A program made the translations under genes and the position numbers. A stretch of DNA of 64,000 nucleotides. It comes from Phytophthora sp. 'mugwort' (taxonomy: Eukaryota > Oomycota > Peronosporomycetes > Peronosporales > Peronosporaceae). The first letter of the stretch is position 1; each line of letters starts with the position of its first letter. Below, piece by piece: positions 11,585-22,777 of this stretch. The stretch is from NCBI GenBank assembly GCA_033558025.1, contig JAUCEF010000016.1:2480001-2544000 (forward strand), written 5' to 3'. The notes under the pieces are model-generated. The model had not been told where the DNA came from. It saw only the letters and a list, made by a program, of their open reading frames with translations, and did not search any database.

Positions 11585-11830
11585 CGCGTAGCTCATACGA
11601 TGCCCCAACACTCGATTTCTGTCGTTCCACGTGTCTTGTTTACCCATTGGCCCTCAGCATTTTGCTGGGGTAGGCAACCGCCCTATCACGTCCATCGACC
11701 TCCTGCATTAGACATTTTCTATGGCCAAATGCGATAAATCATAAGTACAATTTGAACCGTTTCGAGAAGTCTGGATACACCAGATAGGTGGTTTTACTGT
11801 CGCACGCCGCAATTAGCGGGACACCATATT
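11585..11830 (-). pseudogene. Gypsy RT/RNase H region
   Basis: Minus-strand frames show YPDFSKRFKLY and, after a break, CLMQEVDGRDRAVAYPSKML. These are the start of the Ty3/Gypsy RNase H domain (normally reading as a Val-Asp-Ala-Ser motif followed by G-CLMQ). Several stops interrupt it, so it is inactive. Confidence 0.7.
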
Positions 11831-12054
11831 GTATCCTCATCCCAGCCGAACTCGACACCTTCTACTTTAGACGTTCCAAAGGGGCCGCTATCGCGCAAAT
11901 TCAGGTATGTTACGTCTGAAGTAGCTCGTCAGTCCTAGGAACGCTCTCACCGTATGCAAATCATGAGGCTTCTTCACGTCCATCACTGCCTTAGCCTTTT
12001 CAGAGTTTGGCAAAATCCCAGCCGGCGTCCTAGGAATGCTACTTGGTCACGTCC

Positions 12055-12260
12055 CCAGTAACACTTCTTTATCTTCAATTTGAAGCCTGCCCCACAAAAC
12101 CGTTCCAACACCTACCTTAGGCGAATCAGATAAGTATGAAAGTCGCCGAAGACGTCGCAGTCGTCTAAGTATACCAGACATGTCCTCCACTTCAGATGAC
12201 GCGAACGTTTTCCATAAGACACTCAAATGCAGTTACAGCGTCACACAGTCCAAACGGCAT
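12055..12260 (-). pseudogene. Gypsy reverse transcriptase core
   Basis: MPFGLCDAVTAF starts at 12260. After a frame shift the frame reads LKWRTCLVYLDDCDVFGDF, then VLERFCGAGFKLKIKKC. The YLDD catalytic box is at 12160-12171. The order and spacing are those of Ty3/Gypsy RT motifs. An in-frame stop follows the box. Confidence 0.85.
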
Positions 12261-12269
12261 TACCAACTA

Positions 12270-14980
12270 TTCATATAGTCCAAATTCGCTCGTAAACGCT
12301 GTCTTCTCGGCACTGTCAGGAACCGTAGGGACGTTCCAGTATCCCTACGCAATAGCCGTAGTCGGGAATGTCTTGGCGTTTATCAGAACGGCCAAAATGT
12401 CATTGAATAACGGCATGTGGTAGCAGGGCTAAATCGTGACGCCATTCCGTTCAGAATCGGATTCCGCCATCTTGGTTTGTATCATGAGTACAGGAACTAG
12501 TCGACGGCCTAATTAGGCCGAGATCCAAGTATTCCTGTATCTCCGGTTCCATGACATCCCCTCAGCCTTAGACACACGATAGGGCTGCTGTTTGATCGGG
12601 GAGGGGGGGGGGCTTTCCAATGTCAATGGTTAACCTCAACAGATCGGTACGACCCAGTTTCTTCGAAGTTTCCACAAACGTATTCCGATAGTCCTCAGCG
12701 CCTCGATAAAGAGCGCACGGTGCTCGGCGCCCAAAGACGGGTTTTGTAAATCAACTTCAAAGTCGTCTTCATTACTGCAATTAATCGGGACAGCTATTTA
12801 TGTCGCTTCCGCTCCTCCGGAGCTCGTCTCCTTCTCAGAAGTAGCATTGAGGACGACATTTATGTTCTCTGTGTCTTTGTATCAAAGGCGGAAGCTGGAA
12901 CGATAGTCACCGCCGCAGCGTAAACGCCCGCCTGGATCTCTATCCCCTCTGTCGAGGCATTACAGACCTCAATCAGCACTTGTCCTTCCGCTACCGAGCA
13001 GAGAGTCCTCGCCACACGCAAATACTCGTCGGACCCTGGAATACCGTCCTCCCCTAACACCATCGAGTGGTCCCGACAGGTCCTCGGATCTTCAACCATA
13101 TCGATGCTTACCGACCGGGCTTTTAACCGCACGATTGAAGTCACAATCGCCGCGTAGGTTTCTTCCACTCGCGTCACACAAAGTGATATCGCGTCACCAC
13201 CTCATCGTTCTCTCTTCGAGGTCAATCACCGCACGGAACACTCGCAGCAAGTCCGTTTCCAGGATCGCGTCAGCACGCAGCTGATCGGCGGCTACGAATG
13301 ACAGCGTCTTCTCGAGCGTTCCAATTATCAGGGGCAAGTCAATCACGCTATTCGCTCGAATCTCGTGCCGCAAGACACTGTCCAGACGGTCCATACGAAC
13401 GTAGCGACTATGATGCTCGACCTAGCCGTTTCAACACGCGCTTGTCGACCAGACACGTCATGGCACCCGTTAACCATCATTTTTTTTCTCGGACGGACAG
13501 TAGTTAATGAACCCACCAGATAACGTTTGAATACCAGCGACGCTACAAATTACGCGCTTATCCTCGGGTACGACGCGCTCATCATCGTGTGGAACGCTGT
13601 ACCTGTCCACCTCACGCAGTCCCGGCGGCTTTCTTGGCCTCGGCACTCTCCACGCGTTCACCTAATACACCTCAGGCGATTCTTCGACTACTTTCACCTT
13701 GTCATTCTACGCTATTTCCAGCGGTACTCCGATTTCGCTAATTTTTGTCAAACGGTCGCCACGGCCGACCATCCTGCACCAGCCAGCTTCCACTTCCGAG
13801 CACGCAACTTGGCCGAATGTGGTGTGGGACGGTTCCTGATTATAATATCGCCGGCCCCAGGTGAGCGGCCTAGCCAGGAGCGCCTCTATCACCCACGTCC
13901 ACGAGTAATCACGCATGGCGTCCTCATCTGGCGTCTTCTTCTAGAAATTGTCACGCACCGGGGACACCTAGCTTTCGGCGCCCTCACGTTCCCGACTCTC
14001 GAGACAATATTTCGTTCGACCCTTCTCGTCGTCCAACCCCTGTCTTAGGAACTCGTAGACTTTACTCGGGGTCAAGGAACGCGAGCTGGACGTGAGCTGC
14101 CCATAGACCTCATCGCTCCTTGGCGACGGGAAATCTGTTTCCGCGAGTTTGCTCGCACATATTCTGTATAACCCCTCGCATTTCTAGCCTCGGGGATCTT
14201 TCCCGGTGTAGTCTTCAATTCCAGACACCGTCGGCGCTTCCAAGCCCTTCCCTCCGTCCGAGACAACCGATATCGCGTTCCTGTTTCCTGGCAAGTCGCC
14301 GCTCGGGGCAGCTCGGGGTAGGAAATTTTAATTGGCACGTTTGGCTTCTTCAGACGTTCCAGCGTCTCCGCATACCTACTCAGGCGTAGACAGCGCTTCA
14401 GACGAAACATCCTTCGCCCGCTCCGGTACCTCCTCTGGCATTCCCAGCTCAGCGCTCACATCCGCAAGCGCTGGCTTCTATTGTTCTTTACCTAACGCAA
14501 AGCTGGATCTGTATTTTGTCCCGCTGGACCAGATGTTCTTCCATTTCCTTATCATACTCGTCCGGTTCACTTTCGACAATCCACTGTCTCCTTTCTCGAG
14601 CTGGTTCTTGGTGAACATACACCCGTATATACTCACAGTGTTCTTCCCTTCAGTACGTAGTTTCTCGCCGTCCACACCAGAGACTTCAGGTTCCACCTTG
14701 TTTGCATCGATCAATTCCGTTATCGCCGATACCCGTTCTTTCGAACGCATGTCGGTGCATTTCAAACTCCGCCGCAGTTTGAAGTGCCCCGTTAACGACC
14801 ATCGAGTCACATGGGGTTGTGCTCTGCCCCTCTTCCCGGTTGCACTTCAGAGCCTCTTTGGAGCTGTTGCTACCTCCGAGCCCTCTTGTTTTTAGTTGGA
14901 ACGTTCCGTTTTTCATTGCGAGGAAACTTGCACTGAAGCAGGCATATCCGATGTGCCTTTTACTTCAGTTCCCCCTAACA
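12270..14980 (-). other. Decayed Gypsy protease/gag linker region
   Basis: Several medium open frames on the minus strand (for example 14072-14410 and 14478-14810) are rich in Lys, Glu and Arg, and probably come from the gag-protease linker of the same element. No protease active-site motif was recognised. Short G/C homopolymer runs (for example 12603-12612) interrupt the frames. Confidence 0.35.
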
Positions 14981-14989
14981 CTCCGTTCC

Positions 14990-15245
14990 GTTGGATGATC
15001 CGTTTCATTTGTTCCAAATCCGTGTACGTTGGTTTTCGGCATGTTCTGCTCTGCGAGAACGTCTCGAGCGCCTTCGCATTTTTCACTTCCCGTCCGGGGT
15101 CCCCGTTTATTCAGGCTCAATGCTCCCCATGGATGGTCCGTTCCTTTCTGTTCAAATTCAATTTCCGCCTTTTCCGCCATGTTCTGCTTGACGGGATCGC
15201 CTGCAGCACTTCGCTTTTCTTCACTTCCCGTCCGAGAGGTTTCTC
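14990..15245. repeat. Two-copy tandem repeat, about 135 bp, in Gypsy gag
   Basis: The segment from about 14995 (TGGATGATCCGTT...) to 15105 is repeated in diverged form from about 15130 (TGGATGGTCCGTT...) to 15240, each ending in CACTTCCCGTCC. On the minus strand this gives repeated Lys/Glu-rich peptides. It is probably an old internal gag duplication. Confidence 0.55.
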
Positions 15246-15281
15246 GAGCCCACTCGATCGGTCCATCGCGATCTCTTAACT

Positions 15282-15722
15282 TTATATGTGTCGCCAGTTA
15301 CGCAAGAGCAAAGAAACGATACTTCCTCCCCCCCCCTTCATTGTCGGGAATAGGTAGTGGGTTGTCGTTCCCGCCGCAGCTATGGTCCTCGTCATGCCGC
15401 GCAGCTTACCGATGCCCGGGCACTTCACCACGGTGTTGCCCTTCTCTCCGCAAAGAAAATACTCCATCACTCGACGTTCCCCGTTCCAAGAAACTATTAC
15501 GACCTGTTGCACTCCATGATATAGTGACTCAACAGCTGGCAGCAACTGCATTGGCCATTCGTCGCGGGCAAGTCTCCCAATTACAGGCTCTGCGTCCACA
15601 GTATCAGGCCCTAAGCGAATTCGAAGCGGTTCAAGTTGAGACCAGCATTCCCATTTGAGGGGCGAACACTTCGCGCTTGAGACGGAGTCGGGGCTATAGC
15701 GTAGGTCTGGCCACGGCGACAC
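15282..15722 (-). pseudogene. Gypsy gag relic with degenerate zinc knuckle
   Basis: A 146-codon frame ends in a region reading EYFLCGEKGNTVVKCPGIGKLRG. This fits the CX2CGX2GHX4C gag knuckle with the first Cys changed to Tyr and the His to Asn. It sits at the 5' end of the minus-strand Gypsy relic, as expected. Upstream residues are typical charged gag sequence. Confidence 0.5.
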
Positions 15723-15730
15723 GTTCTAGA

Positions 15731-16990
15731 GCTATGCTGTTGTTGCAGCGCGTCTTGTTCATGTATTAATCGAGGTCCCCAGAGCTAAAGGAATTAACGC
15801 CGGATCAGGATCGCTCCATCCCGGAGCATTCTATTATCTCCCATGGTGAGCGGAACGGGATAGAGGCTACCGCTGGAACATTGACGGTCTGGTCGACTGT
15901 CTATGCGAGCACGATGCCTATGCAAATGGCTGTGGCTGGCCCTCGGATGCCTGGTGCATTTCCGGTGAATGAGGCTACGTTTCAAGGACAAGAGTGAGAC
16001 CAGGGAAAGCAAGTCAGCTTGACGTAACAGCAAAGGCCTTCAGGGAACGCGGGCTACTTGCATCAGGGAGACGGAGGTGCCTATCTGACGACAACGTGAC
16101 TTGCTCAGTAGCCGGGAGCATATCAGACCGATGGTTATGGGGGTGTCTGCGTTTGCGAGTTACCCACCTCGGGACTACCCCGTTACCGGAATATCGATCG
16201 AGCTATGGGACGCTGTGAAGGTGATCGTTCCCTTCTATTCGGACTTTGCTACGAGAGAGCGGCGGCGTTCTGATGTTCCTTCGAGATGTGTACGTACGGC
16301 ATGGAAGACCAGATGTGGTTGACGCTGTCTGAGCATTGCAAAGGCAAAATGAGTTAAAATGGTGATATAACGCCAGGTACGCCAGGTACGCCAGGTTCGA
16401 ATCGTTGCGAGTGCGTTTCCATAAGCTTTATCTGTCAGACGCCGGTGCAACTATGGAACCTTCAACTATGGAACCGTCTCAAGACGGCTAAGAAGAACAA
16501 GAGAGAATCGGCCGAGAAATGGTGAGATCGGATCTCGACTATATGCGAGGCGCTCAAATTCAATGAGCCGTGCATGAGGTTCGAGTTCTTTTTTTTCTTA
16601 ATGGCCTGCGGAACAAGCAGATGAGAGCGATGCTCCACTCAATCACAGTCACGTCGATTCCTAAAGTTCGTGCCCCGTTGCTGTACAAGAACCTGCGCTT
16701 ACCCGTCGAAGAGGAAGATGAGCTCGATGATGATGGAACGATACAAGCTGGAAACAAAGACGCGACGCCGACTCAATTAAAGATGCTTCAGCACATCCAT
16801 ACGACGGGATCGTCACCATGGACATCTCGGCCAAAGTTGACACAGGCGCCTGGTAGATAGCCACCGTAGTGACACGAGTCTGACCAGGAACGGTAGGGCC
16901 AGTCCTTGACAGAGCGTACCCTCCTTGCTGCGTGTATCTCGCAGGGGCTGACATAGGTCGAGGCATAGACGCAGCGTAGCGGAGATATCA
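15731..16990 (+). pseudogene. Second Ty3/Gypsy relic: gag and aspartic protease, plus strand
   Basis: The frame 16570-16860 contains a gag-like segment (FLNGLRNKQMRAMLHSI), then LKMLQHIH. In another frame there is MDISAKVDTGAW with DTGA at 16839-16850, the retropepsin active site, followed at once by a TAG. This gag-then-protease order with a VDTGA motif is typical of oomycete Gypsy elements. Frame shifts and stops are frequent. No RT follows, so the element is truncated near 16990. Confidence 0.6.
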
Positions 16991-17010
16991 TCGCTAGTGT
17001 CGACGCCTCA

Positions 17011-17445
17011 CTACTCGTCGAATACATCCGGAGGGCTTAACCCAGAAGTTAGCGACGGAGGTGGTAGGGTTCGAGAGGCATGTTGTACCTGTTTTTGATG
17101 CGGTACGCGTGGTTGCACGTGTTGCACACGAACTCGTTGGTGTCTTGGGGCTCCCAGGACACCCCAAGTTGGGTTTGAAGAGGGCGCTGTAGATGATACG
17201 GCTGGAGAGCCGGCTGTTGTCGGTCGTAAAAAAAAACTGGAAACTGAGTATTCTGGCGGCTGCAGCGGCAAAACGTCGATGGCCTCGCTTCCATTCGCTA
17301 TTTCGGCCAATGGATGCGAATGAACTAAAAAGCAATTACGGGACCGTGCGTTAATTATTGCGCTATATGTATTGCAATATATTTTTGAGTAATTACTTGT
17401 CGCCCAACCCTGTTTGAAGGGGCTTCTGCAGTACATGTACATCAA
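17011..17445 (-). pseudogene. hAT-like BED zinc-finger fragment
   Basis: On the minus strand one frame reads WEPQDTNEFVCNTCNHAYRIKNRY and then PYHLRR. The CX2C pair followed by a later His resembles the BED finger at the N-terminus of hAT transposases (C-x2-C-n-H-x3-5-H). Overlapping frames are open nearby, suggesting frame shifts. No catalytic domain follows. The identification rests on the finger alone. Confidence 0.35.
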
Positions 17446-18227
17446 AGAAAATGAACCTCATACGGCAACATATTTCTCCATTCTCACAAACTATAACCCG
17501 ACTATTACCCAGCCGTGTCTGAAGCCGTTTTGAACGCGGCAACACCTGAGTCCAACCAAAACGACTCCATAGATACTAATGCGATCGTATAGCCTTCCAC
17601 TGTAGCTCGCCGAGAAAGAGGGTATCAGGATTGAGCATTCATCATACATACATGTACTGATCACATTGCAGTTTGTACAACGAGGGCCCCAGGGTCCATC
17701 GGAAAAATAGGAACATGTGCGGACGTGGTGTTAACCCAAACTGTAAGGAGAGTGTCTAATTGTATGAGCAAATTAGTGAGGCAAACAGATTTAATGACGT
17801 TGTTCGACGGAACAGCCCAAACACCCAGTAATAATTAGAAACTAACTATTATATTTTAGAGAATCGCTTCGAATATTGGGTTATTACTAGATTGGCATGA
17901 AGTGCATATGTGTGATGAGTGTTATTCCAGGCTGCATGGAGAATTACGTGCAAGGGTGGATTTGGGATAACTAACTCTGCGCCGCCACGCGTGCCGTTCT
18001 CATCGCATATGACGATAGTTGCAAACGTTATTGGAGAGGTCATGTGCGTATATTTTAGACAGTTTCTGACTCCAAAATAACTTCGCGTATTACTGTATAA
18101 TAATAGGCGACACTTAGTCATAGGAGACATGAATATATGACCAATAAAAGGGAGAATTTTTGAACATCTGGCAGCCGCTATTTTAAGCCTTGACACTGGT
18201 ATTTATTTCCGCAGAGTCGTAACAGCA
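17446..18227. other. Intergenic, nothing recognised
   Basis: AT-rich sequence without domain-bearing frames. The 115-codon minus-strand frame at 17849-18196 has no recognisable feature and is probably chance. Confidence 0.5.
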
Positions 18228-18506
18228 ATGGGTCGACCGTGCACGAAGAAGGCGACGGAAGCAGTACAAGCGTTTCGCGGTAGCGTGCAGCGACAAACAA
18301 AACATGCTCGACTATCTCGAACAGGGGAAATACAGTTAAGGAGTGCATCACTCACATCCACGCGGATTTGGCGCGACAAGAGCGTAGAGCGAAAGAAAAA
18401 ACAAGTGGACAACGGCCGCTTTCTTAGAGCGCTGGTGCTTCAGACCGACGTGGAAAATACCTGCTCACAAATATTTAATGCAGACCAAACAGGTACAACA
18501 ACTTAG
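18228..18506 (+). pseudogene. Pogo-like (DDE_1) transposase, N-terminal fragment
   Basis: A 92-codon frame begins MGRPCTKKATEAVQAF, is strongly basic, and ends CSQIFNADQTG, followed by a GT donor-like sequence. The FNADQTG block is the first catalytic-Asp motif of pogo/Tigger-type DDE transposases. The same block and the same intron position (ACAG then GTACA) occur in the larger pogo copy at 27448-29375 on the other strand. The remainder of this copy is missing or unrecognisable, so it is non-functional. Confidence 0.55.
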
Positions 18507-18972
18507 GAAGCTTTCTTGTTTTAATTCTGTATTACTGCAACAACGCCGACTGGACTGTATTTCATGATATACATCAACAGGTTCAGAGAGTCAAAATCAA
18601 CTAGGAACAAGACGAACTTCACGATTTTCAGCCGTCGTCCAAGTGTCAATTGCTTAAGTGAACCAAACTTGACAAAAATAAATCAGCGTGGCCCCCCAAC
18701 GACACCCTCGAGTTATGAATAACCCCCACTGTGGCGTTTTAGGACTCCACAAACGTTTCCAACGTTATGAAAACGGATAACCACCCAAAATGGTTGATGC
18801 TGGACTTTGCAGCGCCAAATATAGACCAGCGCTGCGCACGTCCGCCTGCTAGAAAGCGCAGTAAAAGAAGAACCACGGGGAGTTGAAAGCTTAATTATCT
18901 ATTATTCCTGCCGTCGTCAACCAAGTTCTCTGTTGTGTTAGTGCCACCCCACCTGTAAAAGATTGTGCCAGA
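18507..18972. other. Intergenic, upstream of 18973 gene
   Basis: No frame or repeat was recognised. It holds the presumed promoter of the next gene. A clear oomycete Inr/FPR core promoter was not seen. Confidence 0.4.
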
Positions 18973-20313
18973 ATGTCAACTCCGCTGAAGGCCCTGATCC
19001 AAGAACGGCTGCGTGCGAAGATGGTGGGCAGACGAATGGACGATGACTTGGACGATGACTATGAGTGCAATTCAGATCGCTTGCAGCGGCAGCCTATGGA
19101 TGTTACTGCGTACGATATCACCAGTCGTGGAGCCGAAGATGACAGTATAATAAGTACGAGCTCCCGTGGCTCTACCTCTCGTCGCAGTAGCTCAACACAA
19201 TCCAGTCACCCGCTTCGGCTTCACCCGTACATCGATCCATCACCCTACCTAGTTCCATTGCAGCATGACGATCCATACTATCCATCTACGACTTCGTATG
19301 GATCCAGCAGAATTGGCCAAGGCGATCACTGTCGGCTGCGTTATTCTCGATACTCTCGTGAACAGTACCGTGATACGAATGCATACGACCTGCCGCTTCG
19401 TCCGGAGCAACAACGCCACCTGAGAGATCAATGCCGGCGCCACCACAACCAGCATCGCGTTCGTGATCAACTGTCACGGCGCTACGAAACTCTATATCGA
19501 GGGGAATCCACTAGCAGGCAAAAAAGTCAAAATCGTGCTTTTGTCTCAGCGTGGCATCACTCTGATGCTTCGACGCCGACCAAATCCAATTCCATGGCCA
19601 CAAGTCCCACTCGTGCAGTATCCAGCCCAGTACATTCTCCGTCTCCGCGAGCACACCGGAAGCAAAACTATGGCTATCTCGATCACTTTGAACATGATAA
19701 CTACACTCATCCCCGCCGTGACGCCAAGAACATATTGTCATCTCCCGGAGCAATAGCATCCAGCAGTTCAAGTCACCAGAAGCACCACCAGCACCACTAT
19801 CAACGTCAGCGACACACCTGGAAGGATCGTGCCCAAGACTATATCAACCAAGCGGCATATGAAGCGAGAGAGCCCTCTCCGACGCGGCGCCACGTCCACC
19901 ACCAAGCATTCGATAAGCCTGCTTGGCGTTCCTCCGTGCATTACAAACTCTCCAACAAGACCGAAAGCAGCAGTTGCTGCATTACTACGATTCCTTCGCC
20001 GCGCAAGCCGCAGCCAGAGGAAGTCATCCTCCCAGACATCACAAATATTCTTGAGCAACCGGAGCAGCACTGTCCACCCCAGCTAAACATGGAAGTCATC
20101 GAGCCTCCGACTGAGACCTCATGCCGAATCCGTGCATGGGACGACATCATGTCGCCTCAGAGCCGTCTTGCCGCCAAGGCATTTGTGGAGAAACGGCAGC
20201 GTCGCACTGGGAGAAGTACTCCCAGGACGTTGGCCACGCAGCGTTGGCTCGATGAGTCGGCAGTATCTTCTTGTGGATTGCCACATAAAATGAAATCAAT
20301 TGTTGGAGTATAA
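18973..20313 (+). CDS. Unknown intrinsically disordered protein, 446 aa
   Basis: Intact single-exon frame with ATG at 18973. The protein is rich in Ser, Arg, His, Gln and Tyr, with an acidic cluster near residue 24 (DDDLDDDYE), Ser/Arg stretches (residues 60-76), His/Gln-rich tracts (about 265-280) and several SP/TP sites. The C-terminus holds the most protein-like segment, WDDIMSPQSRLAAKAFVEKRQRR (about residues 393-415), possibly the conserved core. No domain, signal peptide or membrane segment is visible. Basic SPxR-like motifs suggest a nuclear or cytoskeletal phosphoprotein, but that is inference. It is flanked by repeats yet unbroken over 1.3 kb, which argues for a real gene under selection. 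Confidence 0.75.
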   Translation: MSTPLKALIQERLRAKMVGRRMDDDLDDDYECNSDRLQRQPMDVTAYDITSRGAEDDSIISTSSRGSTSRRSSSTQSSHPLRLHPYIDPSPYLVPLQHDDPYYPSTTSYGSSRIGQGDHCRLRYSRYSREQYRDTNAYDLPLRPEQQRHLRDQCRRHHNQHRVRDQLSRRYETLYRGESTSRQKSQNRAFVSAWHHSDASTPTKSNSMATSPTRAVSSPVHSPSPRAHRKQNYGYLDHFEHDNYTHPRRDAKNILSSPGAIASSSSSHQKHHQHHYQRQRHTWKDRAQDYINQAAYEAREPSPTRRHVHHQAFDKPAWRSSVHYKLSNKTESSSCCITTIPSPRKPQPEEVILPDITNILEQPEQHCPPQLNMEVIEPPTETSCRIRAWDDIMSPQSRLAAKAFVEKRQRRTGRSTPRTLATQRWLDESAVSSCGLPHKMKSIVGV

Positions 20314-20680
20314 CTGATGACAGAAAACTACGATTTTACAAAATCCAAGCTTAAATAACGGTCATACGCGAGTACATGTAATCATCGCCATCCTCCATTT
20401 TCAGGTAGCAATCATGATGGCATTATATGGATGAATATGGTCACTTATCCTACCATACTTAACTTTTGTATTGGGAATTCGCCCAATCACTAATTTATAC
20501 GATAAACAGCCAATCAGATAATGTATATCAAAGCATTTTGGCCAAATCGTTTAAGCTAGGGGTAGGTAGGTCCTCTACTCCAGTCATTTCGACGTATTGG
20601 GTCGGAGGGAAACGAAAAAATTGTGTACCTCTATTCAAAATCCTAGTGAAGAGCGTATCACTTGTATATTTCCGACCAGG

Positions 20681-21121
20681 ATGGGCCTAGACGAGTTAAA
20701 GCCTGGCAACAGGAAGGGGGTCAAAGCAACAGCCATCAAAGCGTTAAATGTCTTCGTAAAGAGTGAGAATGTTGGGTTTGACTATGATAAGCAATGCATT
20801 GAACATGACGATTTAGGCAAGTGTTTTGTAGCTGTACTGTACATGTTTGGTATGTATCTTGCATCTAACGAGGGCAAGAAGGGCAATGCACTTGCTCGAG
20901 ATACCTCAATGCAATGTTATAGGCAGAGTAAGATGTGGTTGTTTGAGCGCTTCGCCGTGCAACGACACATTGCCGAAGCAAAGTTGCTTAGCATGGGGAA
21001 GACACTCGACAGCTTCTGTATGAAGCGAGATGGAAATGTAGTCAACAAAGCACCACCGTGCTCAAAAGGCGATTTGAAAAAGATGATGTTGTATTTTGTA
21101 TCAGAACGCAAGTTCATATAG
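20681..21121 (+). pseudogene. Crypton recombinase, N-terminal part
   Basis: The frame from ATG 20681 starts MGLDELKPGNRKGVKATA and contains DDLGKCFVAVLYMFGMYLAS and MGKTLDSFCMKRDG, blocks that recur in the 24.1-kb copy. A one-base frame shift near 21096 ends it prematurely, after which the next frame gives DYQDATLLCLLWYLFGR with the first conserved recombinase Arg. It is the part normally contributing DNA binding (Crypton family knowledge). Confidence 0.65.
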
Positions 21122-21145
21122 TGACTACCAAGACGCTACGTTGCT

Positions 21146-21631
21146 GTGTCTGCTGTGGTACCTGTTTGGGCGGCGTCAGATATGTCGCTCGTCCGAAAAC
21201 AGAACATCTCCGTCGACGCGTCGGGCGTCTTCTTCGTGCGCTTCATAATGAAAACTTTCGAAGAGCAGGGGATCTCGCTGTTCCCCGACGCTGACTTCGT
21301 CACCTGCCCTCTCCACGTGATCGCTGTGGCTCTGATCACACAAGATGCTCCGTCTATTGCCTTAATCGACAACTTGCCTGAGATACCTGTCGGAGCAGCT
21401 GTCGACTTGTCTCCGGGGACGCCGCTACTGGAGGTCCTGAACCACCCTTCCGAGCTTTCTGCGCATGTATCCACTGCTACGCCCGGTCCCGTTATCCCCG
21501 CCCCCGTCAACGCCGTCCAGACGATATACTCCCACGACAACCGCATGCTCGATCGTGTCGCTGCTGCTGCTAGAGTAACGGTCTCTGTGTCGTCGCACTG
21601 GTTTTTCGCCGCGGAGGGGCTCAGCACGTGA
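21146..21631 (+). pseudogene. Crypton recombinase core, frame-shifted
   Basis: The frame reads SDMSLVRKQNISVDASGVFFVRF through LDRVAAAARVTVSVSSH. It is out of frame with the preceding WYLFGR block because one base is missing in the GRASDL codons near 21172. It is also out of frame with the following HxxRxGxA block because one extra T sits near 21605 (the correct frame would read SHSFRRGG-like). The Arg and His/Arg catalytic positions are therefore disconnected. The inverted copy at 36795-37304 carries the same defects. Confidence 0.7.
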
Positions 21632-22158
21632 ACGGCTGCGACGGACTCACCCATCGCTGGATCTTCAACCGTGGTGCGTGGAACATGAGCACAACGAACA
21701 AGGGACTCAACTACATGTTTTTTTTTCGCACAAGCAGGGAAGATCACATGTTTAGTAAGGCACTCAGTGATTACGAGACGAAGGCCACAGTGAAGGCACT
21801 GAACTTGAATCCCTTTGACGCTGAGACACAAGATAAGATCGCCGTGGTACAGCGATTTGCGTTCACGACTGGCGTCAAGATGGGAAGCTCCAGGTACAAT
21901 ATTAGCCAGCAAGTGGCCGATATCTTCATGACTTACCTCTACCCCACGATGAAGAAGCTCCAAGTGGATGCTTTAGCCGTCAGGCACTTGGAGGCGGCTG
22001 TTGTGAATGCTGGAGCGTTGATTACTGAGATAGTTGCATGGTCGTCGCATCTTCCCGCCTGTAGAAATGCAAATACCTGTGGAAATTCAAACGATAAATC
22101 AAGCGAAGGAGAAGCCGCCGCAACGCATACGGTTACAAGCGACATGCAAGATTATTGA
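21628..22158 (+). pseudogene. Crypton recombinase, nucleophile region and C-terminal part
   Basis: The frame starts NGCDGLTHRWIFNRGAWNMSTTNKGLNYMF, where the Tyr after GLN is a candidate nucleophile, then continues with a helical region (VQRFAFTTGVKMG, IVAWSSHL). A T-homopolymer at 21718-21726 adds residues between Tyr and the next block. The VQR-LFTT...AWSSHL stretch recurs in the 32.1-kb copy. Expected function: cleavage and strand exchange during Crypton movement. Confidence 0.6.
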
Positions 22159-22188
22159 CCATCAACGCAGTGTTTCGTTGACCAGTTA

Positions 22189-22765
22189 ATGATGCACATC
22201 AAGCGTCAGGACGAGCGCTTGGATAATCTAGAAGCTAGGGTGGATGGGGTACAGCAAAAGACAGCAGAAGAACGTCAGCAGGCCCCAAATCAAGGCCAAG
22301 ACAAGCCCAAGCGGAGACGATCGTCAGTGACTCACCTTCACGTCACGTGGTTGGTGGTACGCGCAGGAACCATTCTGGATGTCTGACGCGCCGAAACAGC
22401 GGCGCTCAAACGCGAAGCAACTTGTCAGCTTTATGAAAGTCTTCTTGACAGACAGCTTCATGCTTGACCCAATTGCGAGCGACTACCGCGGCCAAGTCCC
22501 CAGGCTTAGGAAACAAGCTGAAACGGCAGTGCTGGCCTTCCTCAGCAGCCACAACATCCAGTCACTAGGCGCCACCGCCATTCGGAAGCATCTTCATGAC
22601 CTGTACTTGAGTGGTACCCATAACGCTAACATCATTCAGCACATGAAGCTGCGTCGGGCCGTCTTAATCCATGCACGGATGTACTCGACCCTGTATACAA
22701 GGCGCCGAAAAAAAAAGCTGGGGAAATCTAGATTGAAAGGCTTTCTTCGTCTGTCACGTGTCTGA
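22189..22765 (+). pseudogene. Crypton C-terminal coiled-coil and terminal domain
   Basis: Two overlapping frames (22189-22386 and 22379-22765) give a Glu/Arg coiled-coil (QDERLDNLEARVDGV), a basic segment (KPKRRRS), then SDAPKQRRSNAKQLVSFMKVFL and a helical tail. The same coiled coil and FIKVFLQGGF-like segment follow the recombinase part at 32465-32790. It is therefore part of the element, but its function is unknown. Confidence 0.5.
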
Positions 22766-22777
22766 CAAGCTCAGCAG

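Larger units (their letters stand above)
9601..15730 (-). mobile_element. Decayed Ty3/Gypsy retrotransposon, minus strand
   Basis: Reading the minus strand from 15730 downward gives gag with a degenerate zinc knuckle, reverse transcriptase (YLDD box), RNase H, integrase H2C2 zinc domain and integrase C-terminus, which is Ty3/Gypsy order. Every domain has stops or frame shifts. LTRs and target duplications were not found, so the ends are approximate. Confidence 0.8.
20430..22765 (+). mobile_element. Crypton-like tyrosine recombinase element, copy A
   Basis: Frames along this stretch line up as one decayed protein of the oomycete Crypton type: N-terminal DNA-binding part (20681-21121), recombinase core (21130-21690), nucleophile region, then a coiled-coil linker and a conserved C-terminal domain (to about 22700). 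No terminal inverted repeats are seen, as expected for Cryptons. At least three frame shifts inactivate it. A 5'-truncated, rearranged copy (24.1-24.8 kb), a C-terminal copy (32.1 kb) and an inverted deletion copy (36.8 kb) also occur. Confidence 0.7.

Noticed and set aside
16370..16397. CRISPR-like or minisatellite repeat (GCCAGGTAC three times)
   Set aside because: Only three 9-bp units; no spacers; CRISPR is not expected in a eukaryotic nuclear sequence.
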